Assembly: GCF_025655475.1 (NCBI RefSeq)
Contig: NZ_JAHTIK010000001.1
Coordinates: 343,023-407,022 of the forward strand
Reading direction: 5' to 3'
Origin: Kitasatospora sp. DSM 101779
GTDB lineage: Bacteria; Actinomycetota; Actinomycetes; Streptomycetales; Streptomycetaceae
Length of the DNA stretch: 64,000 nucleotides
The notes beneath the pieces were generated by a model. That model was not told the origin of the DNA and ran no database searches. It saw only the letters and a list, made by a program, of their open reading frames with translations. Below are positions 40,944 to 53,357 of this stretch, piece by piece. A program made the translations under genes and the position numbers. Within the stretch, counting starts at the first letter, position 1; each line of letters opens with the position of its first letter.

Positions 40944-41297
40944 GTGAAGTACCTGCTGCTGATCAACACCCCCGCACCCGGCTCCGCCGAGGAGCGGCCT
41001 GCCGGGGAGCCGACCGTGGAGGAGTTCATGGCGTTCGAGAAGGCCGTGACCGAGGCCGGGGTCAGGCTCGACGGCAACGCCCTGGAGCTGTCGAACGCGA
41101 CCACCGTGCGGGTCCGTGTGGACGGCGAGCGGGTGGTGACGGACGGGCCGTTCGCCGAGACGCGCGAGATCGTCGGCGGCTACTACCTGATCGACGTTCC
41201 GGACCTGGACGCCGCGCTCGACTGGGCGGCCCGGTGCCCCGGGGCGAAGTACGGCACGGTCGAGGTCCGCACCGTCTGGGAGCCGGACCGGTCGTGA
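40944..41297 (+). CDS. DGPF-domain (YCII-related) protein paired with an ECF42-type sigma factor
   Basis: A 117-residue alpha-beta barrel protein starting VKYLLLINTPAPG. The diagnostic motif is VTDGPFAETREIVGGYYLID, i.e. DGPF followed by the G-G-Y/F-Y-L strand. In known ECF42 loci DGPF proteins are encoded next to the sigma factor and may act as its signal or target proteins. GAGGAGG is six bases before the GTG start; its stop overlaps the sigma factor start in a GTGA arrangement, so translation is coupled. Confidence 0.92.
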   Translation: MKYLLLINTPAPGSAEERPAGEPTVEEFMAFEKAVTEAGVRLDGNALELSNATTVRVRVDGERVVTDGPFAETREIVGGYYLIDVPDLDAALDWAARCPGAKYGTVEVRTVWEPDRS

Positions 41298-42547
41298 ACG
41301 AGCGGCGGGCGGCCCGCTCCGTCGAGGCGGTGTTCCGCGAGGACCGGAGCCGGCTGCTCGCCCTGCTCGCAGCCCGGTTCGGTGATCTGGACCTGGCGGA
41401 GGAGACCGCGTCCGAGGCGATCGAGGCCGCGCTGGAGCGATGGCCGGTGGACGGCGTGCCGGACAAGCCGCTGGCGTGGCTGCTCACCACGGCACGGCGC
41501 AGGGCCATCGACCGGATCCGCCGCGACCGCGCGTTCGCGGAGCGGCTGGCGGTGCTCCAGGTGGAGAGCGACCGGGCGGCGGCCGTCCTCCTCCCCGAGC
41601 CCGGCTTCGAGGACGTTCCGGACGAGCGGCTGCAGTTGTTCTTCACCTGCTGCCACCCGGCGCTGTCGCCGGAGGCGCAGACCGCGCTGGTGCTGCGCTT
41701 CCTCGCCGGCCTGACCACGCCCGAGGTCGCCAGGGCGTTCCTGGTGCCGACCGCGACGATGGCGCAGCGCATCGTGCGGGCGAAGCGCAAGATCCGCAGT
41801 GCGCGGATCCCGTTCCGCGTCCCGGGGCCGGACGAGCTGCCCGAGCGGCTGCCGACGGTGCTTCGGGCGGTGTACCTGGTCTTCACCGAGGGGTACGCGG
41901 CCAGCTCCGGCGACGACCTCCTGCGGCCCGATCTGGCGGACGAGGCCGTCCGGCTGGCGCGGATCCTGCACCGGCTGCTCCCGGCGGAACGGGAGGTGGC
42001 GGGGCTGCTCTCGCTGCTACTGCTCACCGATGCGCGGCGCGCGGCGCGGACCGACGCCGCGGGGCGGCAGGTGCTGCTGGAGGACCAGGACCGCGCGCTG
42101 TGGGACCCCGACCTGGTGGCCGAGGGTCGGCGCCTCCTCGTTCCGGCGCTGACCGGTCCCGGTGCGGGGCCGTACGCGGTGCAGGCGGCGATCGCGGCGC
42201 TGCACGACGAGGCGGCCGACTTCGACTCCACGGACTGGCCGCAGATCGTCGCGCTGTACGACGTGCTGCTGCGGATCGAGCGGTCCCCGCTGGTGGCGCT
42301 GAACCGGGCGATGGCCGTCGCGATGCGGGACGGGCCGCGGGCGGGTCTCGCCCTGCTGGACGACCTCGCCGGGGCGGAGGAACTGCGCGGCTACCACCTG
42401 CTGCCCGCTTCCCGGGCCGACCTGCTGCGCCGACTCGGCCGCACGTCCGAGGCGGCCGCCGCCTACCGGGCCGCCCTGGACCTGGTCGGCAACGAGCCGG
42501 AGCGCGCCACCCTCGCCCGCCGGCTCGCGGAGCTCGCCGACCCGTGA
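41294..42547 (+). CDS. ECF42-type RNA polymerase sigma factor with C-terminal TPR-like extension
   Basis: A 417-residue extracytoplasmic-function sigma factor. Residues about 10-80 are region 2 (FREDRSRLLALLAARFGDL, PLAWLLTTARRRAIDRIRRD), about 110-165 region 4 (LVLRFLAGLTTPEVARAFLVP, AQRIVRAKRKIR), and about 200 further residues form the long helical extension typical of ECF41/42-type factors (YAVQAAIAALHDEAADFDSTDWPQI, LNRAMAVAMRDGPRAGL). No anti-sigma gene is adjacent; this group is thought to use the extension for control. It is coupled to the upstream DGPF gene. Confidence 0.93.
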   Translation: MNERRAARSVEAVFREDRSRLLALLAARFGDLDLAEETASEAIEAALERWPVDGVPDKPLAWLLTTARRRAIDRIRRDRAFAERLAVLQVESDRAAAVLLPEPGFEDVPDERLQLFFTCCHPALSPEAQTALVLRFLAGLTTPEVARAFLVPTATMAQRIVRAKRKIRSARIPFRVPGPDELPERLPTVLRAVYLVFTEGYAASSGDDLLRPDLADEAVRLARILHRLLPAEREVAGLLSLLLLTDARRAARTDAAGRQVLLEDQDRALWDPDLVAEGRRLLVPALTGPGAGPYAVQAAIAALHDEAADFDSTDWPQIVALYDVLLRIERSPLVALNRAMAVAMRDGPRAGLALLDDLAGAEELRGYHLLPASRADLLRRLGRTSEAAAAYRAALDLVGNEPERATLARRLAELADP

Positions 42548-42563
42548 CCGGCTGCCGGCGCGC

Positions 42564-43403
42564 TCACGGCTGCGGTTCGGCGTACGGGGCCGTCACCAGG
42601 TCGAACGGGTCGTGGGCGCAGACCGTCCGAACCTTGTCGGCATGGCTGCGGCGCAGCTCGCGGAGGCGCTCCAGGGTGTCGCGGCGGGCGTGGTCGTCGA
42701 TCGCCACCAGGCGTTGGAAGACGGTCAGGCCGGGCGGGCGGCGCACGGGGCCGGGGGCGACGTCGGTGTGCGAGAAGTAGGCGTCGCCGCAGTGGAGCAG
42801 CCAGCGGTCGTCGGTGCGGACGGCGACGCCGCTGTGGCCGCGGGAGTGGCCGGGCAGCGGCACCAGGAGCAGGTCGGGGGCTTCGCCCGGCAGGATCGGG
42901 AGGGCCCGCAGGCCGTACCAGTCCTCGGTGGCGCCGTTGCGAGGGTGTTCGACCCAGCGCGGGTGGTGGGCCCACTGTGCGGGGCGGTAGCGGTCGCGTT
43001 CGCCGCGGGTGGCACGGGCGCGGGCGGCGCGGAGTTCCTCGTCGAGGACGTGGATCCGCGCGTTCGGGAAGTCGCCGATGCCGCCGGCGTGGTCGAGGTC
43101 GAGGTGGGTCAGCACGATGTCGTGGACGTCCTCGGGGTGGTACCCGAGGGCGCGGACCTGGTGCAGTGCGGTGCGTGCGAGGTCGAGGCGGGGCCGGACC
43201 GTGGTGAGGAACTGCCGCCCGAGCCGGCCGGGGTCGGCGACGTCGGCGGTGCCGAAGGCGGTGTCGACGAGGATCAGCCCGGTCGGGCCCTCGATCAGCA
43301 GGCAGTGCGCGGAGAGCCGGCCGACGAGGGGTCCGCCGCTGCCGAGCAGAAGCCGGCCGCCGAAGGGGCACATGGTGGCGCAGTCCAGGTGGTGCACGCG
43401 CAT
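42564..43403 (-). CDS. MBL-fold metallo-hydrolase (N-acyl homoserine lactonase-like)
   Basis: A 279-residue metallo-beta-lactamase-fold enzyme. The zinc motif HLDLDHAGG (H-x-D-x-D-H) is at residues about 100-108, with PGHSRGHSG and GDAYFSHTD supplying further metal ligands and a late HDPF. The spacing is that of lactonase-like or AttM/AiiA-type hydrolases; a lactone substrate is possible but not shown. GGAGGCCCC precedes the ATG. It is convergent with the sigma factor gene, only 16 bases apart. Confidence 0.88.
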   Translation of the reverse strand: MRVHHLDCATMCPFGGRLLLGSGGPLVGRLSAHCLLIEGPTGLILVDTAFGTADVADPGRLGRQFLTTVRPRLDLARTALHQVRALGYHPEDVHDIVLTHLDLDHAGGIGDFPNARIHVLDEELRAARARATRGERDRYRPAQWAHHPRWVEHPRNGATEDWYGLRALPILPGEAPDLLLVPLPGHSRGHSGVAVRTDDRWLLHCGDAYFSHTDVAPGPVRRPPGLTVFQRLVAIDDHARRDTLERLRELRRSHADKVRTVCAHDPFDLVTAPYAEPQP

Positions 43404-43795
43404 GGGGCCTCCAGGCCGCTCGGACGCAGGCGGGGTCGTGACCGGTCCTCAGGGTTCGCGGACGGTGCCCGGGCATCGGTGCCGCGCGGCAGCGTACCAG
43501 CGAGTAGGAACCTGGCGGCAGCCCTGCGCGGGCGGCCCTGCGACGGCGGCCGCGCGCCGTTGGGAAGCCGGGACCGGAGCGAAGTGGCCGAGGGCGGGCG
43601 CCGCCGCAATGATGGGCAGATCCGGTCGATGGCCCCGAGCCGGTCGCGGCGGACGTCCGCCCGGCATCCGGCCCCGGAAGGGCCGTGCAACCGACAGCAC
43701 GCCCGCTCCGGTGGCGCGGTACCGATCCCTGGACGGTCGCGGCGCGGTTCGGGGCCGCTACGGCCCCGGCCGGCGCGTAGGGCCGAGGAGGCGTT
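43404..43795. other. divergent intergenic region without recognisable gene
   Basis: This stretch separates the MBL-fold gene (minus) from the GH15 gene (plus). No frame shows the third-position bias of true genes, and I found no palindrome or repeat strong enough to list. It probably contains both promoters. Confidence 0.5.
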
Positions 43796-45643
43796 GTGAA
43801 CGACTACCCCCCGATTGCGGACCACGGCATCGTCGGCGACCTGCAGACGGCGGCGCTGATCGCCGCCGACGGCACCGTCGACTGGTGGTGCACCCCCCGG
43901 TTCGACTCCCCCAGCGTGTTCGCCTCGCTGCTCGACAGCGACCGCGGCGGCTTCTGCCGGCTCGCCGCCGATGTGGGCCCCGAGGCGACCGTCCGCCAGC
44001 TCTACCTGCCGGACACGGCTGTGCTGATCACCCGCTTCATGGCGCCCGGCGGGGTCGGCGAGGTCGTCGACTTCATGCCGCCCGATCCCTCGTCGACACC
44101 GTCGGCCCGACACCGGCTGATCCGGGCGGCGCGGGTGGTGCGCGGCAGTCTGCCGTTCGAGCTGCTGTGCCGGCCGCGTTTCGACTACGGCCGGGCGGCG
44201 CACGGACTGACCCGGCTCGACGACGGGTCGGTGCTGTTCAGCGGCCCCGGCACGGACCTGCATCTGCAGACGACCGCGCCGATCGCGCTGCACCCGGACG
44301 GCACGGACGTGTCCGCCCGGTTCACGCTGAACGCCGGGGAGCGCGCCGCCGTGGTGCTCACCAGCGAGTCGGGCGAGCCGGGCACGCTCAGCGGCCGGCC
44401 GGGCGGTCCGGCTCCCACCGCCGAGAGGATCACCGCCGAGTTCGAGGCGTGCACCCGGTTCTGGCTGCACTGGCTGCGGTCCTGCCGCTACCGCGGCCGC
44501 TGGCACGAGATGGTGACCCGTTCGGCGATCACCCTGAAGCTCCTGACGTACGCCCCCACCGGCGCGCCGATCGCCGCCGCCACCATGGGCCTGCCCGAGC
44601 AGATCGGCGGGGAGCGGAACTGGGACTACCGCTACACCTGGGTGCGCGACGCCTCGCTGTCGGTCCGGGCGCTGATCGACCTCGGCTTCGTCACGGAGGC
44701 GAACGCCTTCCGCCGCTGGCTGCGGGACCGGCTGGACGCCGGTGGGACGGCCTCGGGCGAGCCGTTGCAGATCATGTACCGGGTCGACGGCGAGCCGCAC
44801 CTCACCGAGGAGGTGCTCGACCATCTGGAGGGCTACCGGCGCTCCGCGCCGGTGCGGGCCGGCAACGCCGCGGCCGACCAGATCCAGCTCGACATCTACG
44901 GCGAGGCCGCGTACGCCCTCGCCCAGGCCATGGACCATGGCGCGATCCGCGGCTGGCGCGCGTTCGCCGGTGTCGTGGACTGGCTCACCGAGAACTGGGA
45001 CCGGCCCGACGAGGGCATCTGGGAGACCCGCGGCGGCCGCCAGAACTTCACCTACAGCCGTCTGATGACCTGGGTCGCCTTCGACCGGGCGATCCGGCTG
45101 GCCACCGCACACTCCCGCCCCGGCGACATCCCCCGCTGGCAGGCCGAACGCGACGCGGTGTTCCGGCAGATCGTGGAGCGCGGGTGGAGCGAGAAGCGCA
45201 GCGCCTTCGTCCAGCACTACGACACCGACGTCCTCGACGCCTCCCTGCTGCTCATGCCGAAGGTCGGGTTCCTCAGCCCGAAGGACCCGGAGTGGCTCAG
45301 CACCCTGGACGCCATGGACAGCGAACTCGTCAGCGACAGCCTGGTCTACCGGTACGACCCGGCTGCCTCCCCGGACGGCCTGCGCGGCTCCGAGGGCACC
45401 TTCAACCTGTGCACCTTCCTGTACGTGGAGGCGCTCGCCCGGGCGGGCCGGCTCGACCAGGCCCGCTACGCCTTCGACAAGATGCTCACCTACGCCAACC
45501 ACGTCGGCCTGTTCGCCGAGGAGATCGGCCCGTCGGGCGAGCAGCTCGGCAACTTCCCGCAGGCATTCACCCATTTGGCTCTGATCGACGCGGCCCTCGC
45601 CCTCGACGAGGAACTCGACCGCGCGGAGCGCAGCCCGGAGTGA
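43796..45643 (+). CDS. glycoside hydrolase family 15 enzyme (trehalase/glucoamylase-like)
   Basis: A 615-residue GH15 protein without a signal peptide. The N-terminal domain begins PPIADHGIVGDLQTAALIA and DGTVDWWCTPRFDSPSVFAS; the (alpha/alpha)6 catalytic domain has GGERNWDYRYTWVRDAS, EGIWETRGGRQNFTYSRLMTW and YANHVGLFAEEIGPSGEQLGN, where the paired Glu residues supply acid and base. Cytoplasmic GH15 enzymes of actinobacteria mostly cleave trehalose or short alpha-glucans. GAGGAGG precedes the GTG start. It ends at a strong hairpin and appears monocistronic. Confidence 0.93.
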   Translation: MNDYPPIADHGIVGDLQTAALIAADGTVDWWCTPRFDSPSVFASLLDSDRGGFCRLAADVGPEATVRQLYLPDTAVLITRFMAPGGVGEVVDFMPPDPSSTPSARHRLIRAARVVRGSLPFELLCRPRFDYGRAAHGLTRLDDGSVLFSGPGTDLHLQTTAPIALHPDGTDVSARFTLNAGERAAVVLTSESGEPGTLSGRPGGPAPTAERITAEFEACTRFWLHWLRSCRYRGRWHEMVTRSAITLKLLTYAPTGAPIAAATMGLPEQIGGERNWDYRYTWVRDASLSVRALIDLGFVTEANAFRRWLRDRLDAGGTASGEPLQIMYRVDGEPHLTEEVLDHLEGYRRSAPVRAGNAAADQIQLDIYGEAAYALAQAMDHGAIRGWRAFAGVVDWLTENWDRPDEGIWETRGGRQNFTYSRLMTWVAFDRAIRLATAHSRPGDIPRWQAERDAVFRQIVERGWSEKRSAFVQHYDTDVLDASLLLMPKVGFLSPKDPEWLSTLDAMDSELVSDSLVYRYDPAASPDGLRGSEGTFNLCTFLYVEALARAGRLDQARYAFDKMLTYANHVGLFAEEIGPSGEQLGNFPQAFTHLALIDAALALDEELDRAERSPE

Positions 45644-45651
45644 CCGTACGA

Positions 45652-45691
45652 ACCGCCGGCCGTCCCGGATCCTCCCGGGGCGGTCGGCGGT
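45652..45691 (+). terminator. long terminator hairpin after the GH15 gene
   Basis: Two 17-base arms (ACCGCCGGCCGTCCCGG at 45652 and CCGGGGCGGTCGGCGGT at 45675) pair with two mismatches around a six-base loop, nine bases after the GH15 stop. Confidence 0.85.
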
Positions 45692-45709
45692 GTGTCGTCC
45701 GGAGCGGGG

Positions 45710-46030
45710 TCACTGCTGCTGCGGGGCGCCGGGCGCTGCCACCGCCGCCGATCCGGCGGTCGCGGGCCGACGGACGCACGGCAGCAGGAACGCGGCGGTC
45801 AACCCGCCTAGACCGAGGACCGCGAGCACGGCCACGCCGCCGCGTACGCGCCCCTGCTGGGCCCCGACACCAGGATCGTGCCGGCGACGGGCCGTGCCGA
45901 GCGAGGAGCCGAGGTTGGAGATACTCCGCGACAGTCCGGAGATCTCGCCCTGCTGCGCCGCGGGGAAGCACGACTGGACGACGTTCACCGAGGGGCTGAG
46001 TCGCACGAGCACCCACCCCGCACGCCATCC
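45710..46030 (-). pseudogene. C-terminal remnant of an MFS transporter, frameshifted
   Basis: Only the end of an MFS exporter is left: VRLSPSVNVVQSCFPAAQQ, GEISGLSRSISNLGSSLGTA, then VAGTILVSGPSRGAYA in a second frame and GVAVLAVLGLGGLTAAFLLP back in the first. One extra C after GGCACGGCC (near 45895) shifts the frame and a nearby loss restores it. The N-terminal 350 or so residues are absent; the sequence upstream belongs to the next pseudogene. No start codon with a ribosome-binding site remains. Confidence 0.75.
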
Positions 46031-46059
46031 GACACGCGGCACCGCGGGGCCGACCGGCC

Positions 46060-46766
46060 TCAGGGAGTGCTGCCCACCGGGCGGCCCTCCGGCCCGGGGG
46101 CGGTGGCGCGGGCGGTGTGCGGCGCCTCCGGCGCGGCGAAGCCCCGCACCAGCAGCCGGAGCGCGAGCGCCATCTCGTTCAGCGCCAGCGGGACGACGAG
46201 CGCGGCACGGACGGCCGGCGGCACGGAGGGGCCGAGGACGGCGAGCAGGGCGTCGGCCAGGTAGGGCACGACGGCGAGCAGGGCCCACACCGGGATCCAC
46301 CGGGGGACGAGCCGCGACCGGTACAGCCGGTGGTTGAGCAGCAGGACGCTCAGGCAGAAGAACACCGAGCTGCAGGCCGGCCCCCACAGGTCGTACGTCC
46401 GGGTCAGCGTCCGGAGCGGTCGACGGCGTCCGGCTGCCCGGTACCCGCGGCCGCCAGGGCGAGCGGACCGACGGCGGCCGGGAGGACGAGCACGACCTCG
46501 ACCGTCCGGGCGACCACGTAGCCGAGGGCCTGTGCCTCGCCGTGCTCCTTGAGGACGGGGTAGAGCGTCGGCGGGATCATCGCGATCGCGACCGCCATGA
46601 CCAGGACGAGCAGGGCGCCCGCGGTGAGGGAGTCCGACCGGTCGGCGACGGACCGGGCCGAGTCCAGGCTGTCGAGGTCTCCGATGAGGCCTGCTCCGAG
46701 TGCGCCCGCCGCCGTTGCGGTGACGAAGAGCAGGCCCGTCACCCGTGCCGTTGTCCGCCTGTCCAT
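46060..46766 (-). pseudogene. DUF4386 family membrane protein with a single-base deletion
   Basis: The first 115 codons read MDRRTTARVTGLLFVTATAAG to GTGQPDAVDR and then stop; the remaining sequence continues in another frame as LRTLTRTYDLWGPACSS to the natural end, with four further membrane helices (SVFFCLSVLLLNHRLYRS, IPVWALLAVVPYLADALLAVLG). Adding one base in the CGN codon after GTCGAC near 46415 restores a 235-residue DUF4386 protein of normal length. Six to seven helices in total; function of the family unknown. GGAG is nine bases before the ATG. It is either a young pseudogene or an assembly error. Confidence 0.85.
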
Positions 46767-46935
46767 GCGTTCGCTCCGTCCCCGTCGTCGCGGCCGCGGT
46801 GGCCGCTCCGCCGATGGTCGGTCGCACCGGTGTGCGGCCGGTGGGGCACGGGTGTGCGGGCGGTGGGGCGGAGGCTTGTCCGGGGTCGGGGCCTATGGCA
46901 CGCTCGGCGGTGGTCGAGGCCCGGGAGGCGGCACC

Positions 46936-49848
46936 ATGGTGCGGATCGGTCTGCTCGGGGGCGTCCGCGCCGCCACCGACGACGGCCGTGCGCTCGCCGT
47001 GGGACCGGCGAAGGCGCAGACGGTGCTCGCGGCACTGGCCCTGACGCCCGGCACACCGCTGCCGGTGCCCCGCCTGGTCGGACTCGTCTGGGGCGACGCA
47101 CCCCCGCGGACGGCCGAGAAGACGCTGCAGTGGCACGTCGCCGGGCTGCGCAAGGTCCTCGGGGCGGAGACCATCGTCCGGGTCGGCGCCGCCTACCGCC
47201 TGGACGTCCCGCCGGACGCGGTCGACGTGACGCGCTTCCAACACCACCTGCGGGCAGGGGATCCCGCCGCGGCCCTCGCCCAGTGGGGAGGCGATCCGCT
47301 GGCCGGCCTGGATGCGCCCGGCCTCGCCGCGGCCGTGGCCGGCCTGACCGAGCAGTGGCTGGGCGCCGTCGAGACCGACCTCGAACGCCGGGTCGGGGCC
47401 GACCCGCGCGGGGCGGTCGGCCCGTTGGCGGAGCTGACGGAACGCCATCCGCTCCGCGAGGGCTTCTGCGCCCTGCTGATGACCGCCCTCTACCGGACGG
47501 GACGTCAGGCCGAGGCCCTCGCGGCGTTCCGGCGGACCCGGCAGCACCTCGTCACCGAACTCGGCGTCGAACCCGGGCCCGCCCTGCGCGCGCTCGAAGC
47601 ACGGGTCCTCGCCCAGGACGACCTGCTGCACCGATCGCCGGGCGCGCCGCCGCACGACCCGGCCGGGCCCGCCGGCGCAACGCAGGAGGCGGGCACCGAC
47701 GTAGCCGGCCCCGCCCCGGCCGGAGGCGCTCTGCCCGTTCCCGTCGGCCGCCTCGTCGGCCGTGCCGACGAGCTGCGGGCCGTCGCCGGGGCACTCGTTC
47801 ACTCGCCGGTCGTGACCCTGGTCGGGCCGGGCGGGATCGGCAAGACCCGCCTCGCGCTGACCGCCGCTCGGACGGCCTCGTCCGAGCAGGACCGGGAGGC
47901 GTGGCTGGTCGAACTGGCTGAGATCACTGCCTCGGCCGACGTGCCCCGCGCGGTCGCCGACGCACTGGCCGACGGGCTGTCCCTCGTGCAGCGTCCGGGG
48001 CAGACCCCGACCCGGTCGGTCGTCGCGGGCCTGCGCACCTCCCGGGCCCTGCTCGTCCTCGACAACTGCGAGCACGTCCTGGACGGCGCGGCCGCACTCG
48101 CCCGGGCCGTCGCGGAGGGCTGCCCTCAGGTCCGCATCCTGGCGACCGCACGTGAGCGGCTGGCCGTCCCGGGCGAACAGGTCCTGCCCGTGGGGCCGTT
48201 GGCCCCAGCGGCCGCCGCCGCGCTGTTCCACACCCGTGCGCGCGCCGCCGACCCCGGCTACGACCCGGGAGCGCAGCACGAGCACGTCGAGGAGATCTGC
48301 CGGCGGCTCGACGGCATCCCGCTGGCCGTCGAACTGGCCGCCGCGCGGATGGCGAGCCACCGGCCCGTCGACCTCGCGGCCCGGCTGGACGACGCCCTGC
48401 GGACGGCCGGTGGCCGGCGGACCGGCACCGCCCGGCACCGCACCCTGCGGGCGGCCATCCAGTGGTCGTACGACCTGCTCGCTCCCGCCGAACAGGAGCT
48501 GTTCGCCCGGCTGTCGGTGTTCACCGCGCCGTTCGAGCCGGGCGCGGCCCTGGCCGTGGCGGACGGCGGAAACCTCAGCCCGCCGGACGGCCGCTCCCTC
48601 GGCCCGCCGGAGGTCGACGACCTGGTCGGCTCGCTGGTCGAGCGGTCGATGGTCACCGTCGCCTTCGGTGCCGCGGGTCGGCGGTTCCGGCTGCTGGAAC
48701 CGGTGCGCCGGTTCGCCGCGGAGCGGTTGCACGAGCGCGGGCGGACGGACGCGGTGGCCGAGCGGCAGGCGCACTGGTGCCGGGTCGAGGTCGCCCGGGT
48801 CGGCCGGCTGCTCACCGGGCCGCAGGAGGGCGAGGGGGTCGCCCGCCTCGGCGAGCTCTGGCCGCACCTGCGGGCGGCCGTCGCCTGGGCGTGCACGTCC
48901 GGTGACCCGCGGCTGGCCGATGCGCTGGCCCGGCCGGTCGTCACCGAACTCCCGCTGCGGGGCCGGCAGGAGATCGGCGCCTGGGCGGAACGCATCCTCG
49001 CCGCGACCGAACCGGCGACCTCGCCCGACGGCCGGGAGCTGCGCGCCTTCTGGCTCCTCTGGGCCGCCGAACGCCACACCCAGAACGCCAACCCGGCGGC
49101 ATACCACCGGGTCGCGCAGCGGTACGGCGCTCCGAACGGACCGCTGGCCCGCCATGCCCTCGCATACGCGTCCGGCGACGGTGAGGCGCTGCGGCGGGTC
49201 CTGCCGGAAGCGGTCGCCGAGGTCCGCCGCCGGCGCGGGCAACACCTTGCCTCGTTCCTCGAACTCACCTCGGCAGGGCCGCTCCTGGGCATCGGCGCGT
49301 TCGGCCAGGTCGATGCCTCGGTCGCCGCACTGGCGGAGCGGTACCGGGCCGGTGGGCCGCCGACCCTGCTGCACTGGGCGTTGCAGACGCTCGGCTACAG
49401 CGCCATGTTCCAGGGCCGGCGTGAGGACGCCGACCGGTTCTTCGACGAGGCGGCCGGGGTCGACGTCCCGGCGGGCACACTGTCGGCCGACGAGCTCACC
49501 CGGGCCCGGTCGGCGTTCCGGCGCGGCGAGCGGGACAGGGCATTCCGGCTGCTCCTCTCCTACGTCGACCGGCTGATCGAGACCGACAACGTGATCGCGG
49601 CGAGCGTCGTCGGCATCGAGTTCGTCACCATGATGGCGGCCACCGGCCGTACTGCGGAGGCGGCCCGCGTGCGCGGATACCTGGCGACGGCCAACGAGTT
49701 CGGCGCCCTGGCCGCCCGGACACTCGTCCCCGACCTCCCCGGCGCCCCGGACGGCGTCCCCGCCGCCGTCCGGATCGACGACCGCACCGCCCTGGTCCAC
49801 ATGCGGGACGCCCTCGCGGCGGTGTGCGGGCGCGGCACAGCCGGGTGA
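46936..49848 (+). CDS. AfsR/SARP-type regulator with NB-ARC ATPase domain
   Basis: A 970-residue regulator. Residues 1-90 are a SARP winged helix (VRIGLLGGVRAATDDG, LVGLVWGDAPPRTAEKTLQWHVAGLRKVLG in pieces), about 95-235 a BTAD domain (MTALYRTGRQAEALAAFRRTR, ELGVEPGPALRALEARVL), then an NB-ARC ATPase with P-loop GPGGIGKTRLAL near residue 297 and Walker B LLVLDNCEHVLD, and a C-terminal helical repeat region. Such proteins activate secondary-metabolite or other accessory genes. No biosynthetic cluster is adjacent; its targets are not visible. ATG at 46936 follows GGGAGG. It is divergent from the DUF4386 pseudogene. Confidence 0.94.
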   Translation: MVRIGLLGGVRAATDDGRALAVGPAKAQTVLAALALTPGTPLPVPRLVGLVWGDAPPRTAEKTLQWHVAGLRKVLGAETIVRVGAAYRLDVPPDAVDVTRFQHHLRAGDPAAALAQWGGDPLAGLDAPGLAAAVAGLTEQWLGAVETDLERRVGADPRGAVGPLAELTERHPLREGFCALLMTALYRTGRQAEALAAFRRTRQHLVTELGVEPGPALRALEARVLAQDDLLHRSPGAPPHDPAGPAGATQEAGTDVAGPAPAGGALPVPVGRLVGRADELRAVAGALVHSPVVTLVGPGGIGKTRLALTAARTASSEQDREAWLVELAEITASADVPRAVADALADGLSLVQRPGQTPTRSVVAGLRTSRALLVLDNCEHVLDGAAALARAVAEGCPQVRILATARERLAVPGEQVLPVGPLAPAAAAALFHTRARAADPGYDPGAQHEHVEEICRRLDGIPLAVELAAARMASHRPVDLAARLDDALRTAGGRRTGTARHRTLRAAIQWSYDLLAPAEQELFARLSVFTAPFEPGAALAVADGGNLSPPDGRSLGPPEVDDLVGSLVERSMVTVAFGAAGRRFRLLEPVRRFAAERLHERGRTDAVAERQAHWCRVEVARVGRLLTGPQEGEGVARLGELWPHLRAAVAWACTSGDPRLADALARPVVTELPLRGRQEIGAWAERILAATEPATSPDGRELRAFWLLWAAERHTQNANPAAYHRVAQRYGAPNGPLARHALAYASGDGEALRRVLPEAVAEVRRRRGQHLASFLELTSAGPLLGIGAFGQVDASVAALAERYRAGGPPTLLHWALQTLGYSAMFQGRREDADRFFDEAAGVDVPAGTLSADELTRARSAFRRGERDRAFRLLLSYVDRLIETDNVIAASVVGIEFVTMMAATGRTAEAARVRGYLATANEFGALAARTLVPDLPGAPDGVPAAVRIDDRTALVHMRDALAAVCGRGTAG

Positions 49849-50158
49849 GCCGCTGCACGCGGCGGTGTCGGAGTGTCCCCGCACGTGTTCGGATGACCGA
49901 CACCGGGCCGAGGAGCACCCGTGCGTGCGCGCCGCGCAGCCAGGTCGACGCCGTACACAGCAGGTCGGCCCCGCACAGCGCCAGGGCCAGCACGAAGTGC
50001 ACCCGGCGGCCGCCCCGCAACTCCCCCACGCCGACCCCTCCCGCGCACCGTGATCGGCCAGCGCGGTCTGGCACCACCGGGCCGCCCCCGGAAGGGCATC
50101 CGCCCGTTCCGTGGGGCGGCCGGACGGTGCGGGTCAGGTGCGGGGGCCGGTGTGTGGA
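49849..50158. other. convergent intergenic region, possible degraded coding trace
   Basis: Between the AfsR-like gene and the protease gene no intact gene is seen. On the minus strand about 50060-49890 there is a short stretch with coding-like third positions and a hydrophobic translation (VHFVLALALCGADLLC), without start site or family match. It may be a remnant. Confidence 0.3.
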
Positions 50159-53326
<3,168 letters not shown>

Positions 53327-53357
53327 CGCGGGCCGAGACCCCGCGGGAGCAGCCTGG

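Noticed and set aside
46060..49884. Open frame of 1,274 codons on the minus strand opposite the AfsR-like gene
   Set aside because: Only its last ~115 codons are real (the DUF4386 C-terminal part); the rest mirrors the regulator gene.
49860..50077. Hydrophobic minus-strand reading (VHFVLALALCGADLLC) after the AfsR-like gene
   Set aside because: Some codon bias but no start site and no family; it continues as antisense of the regulator. Kept only as a possible trace in the intergenic entry.
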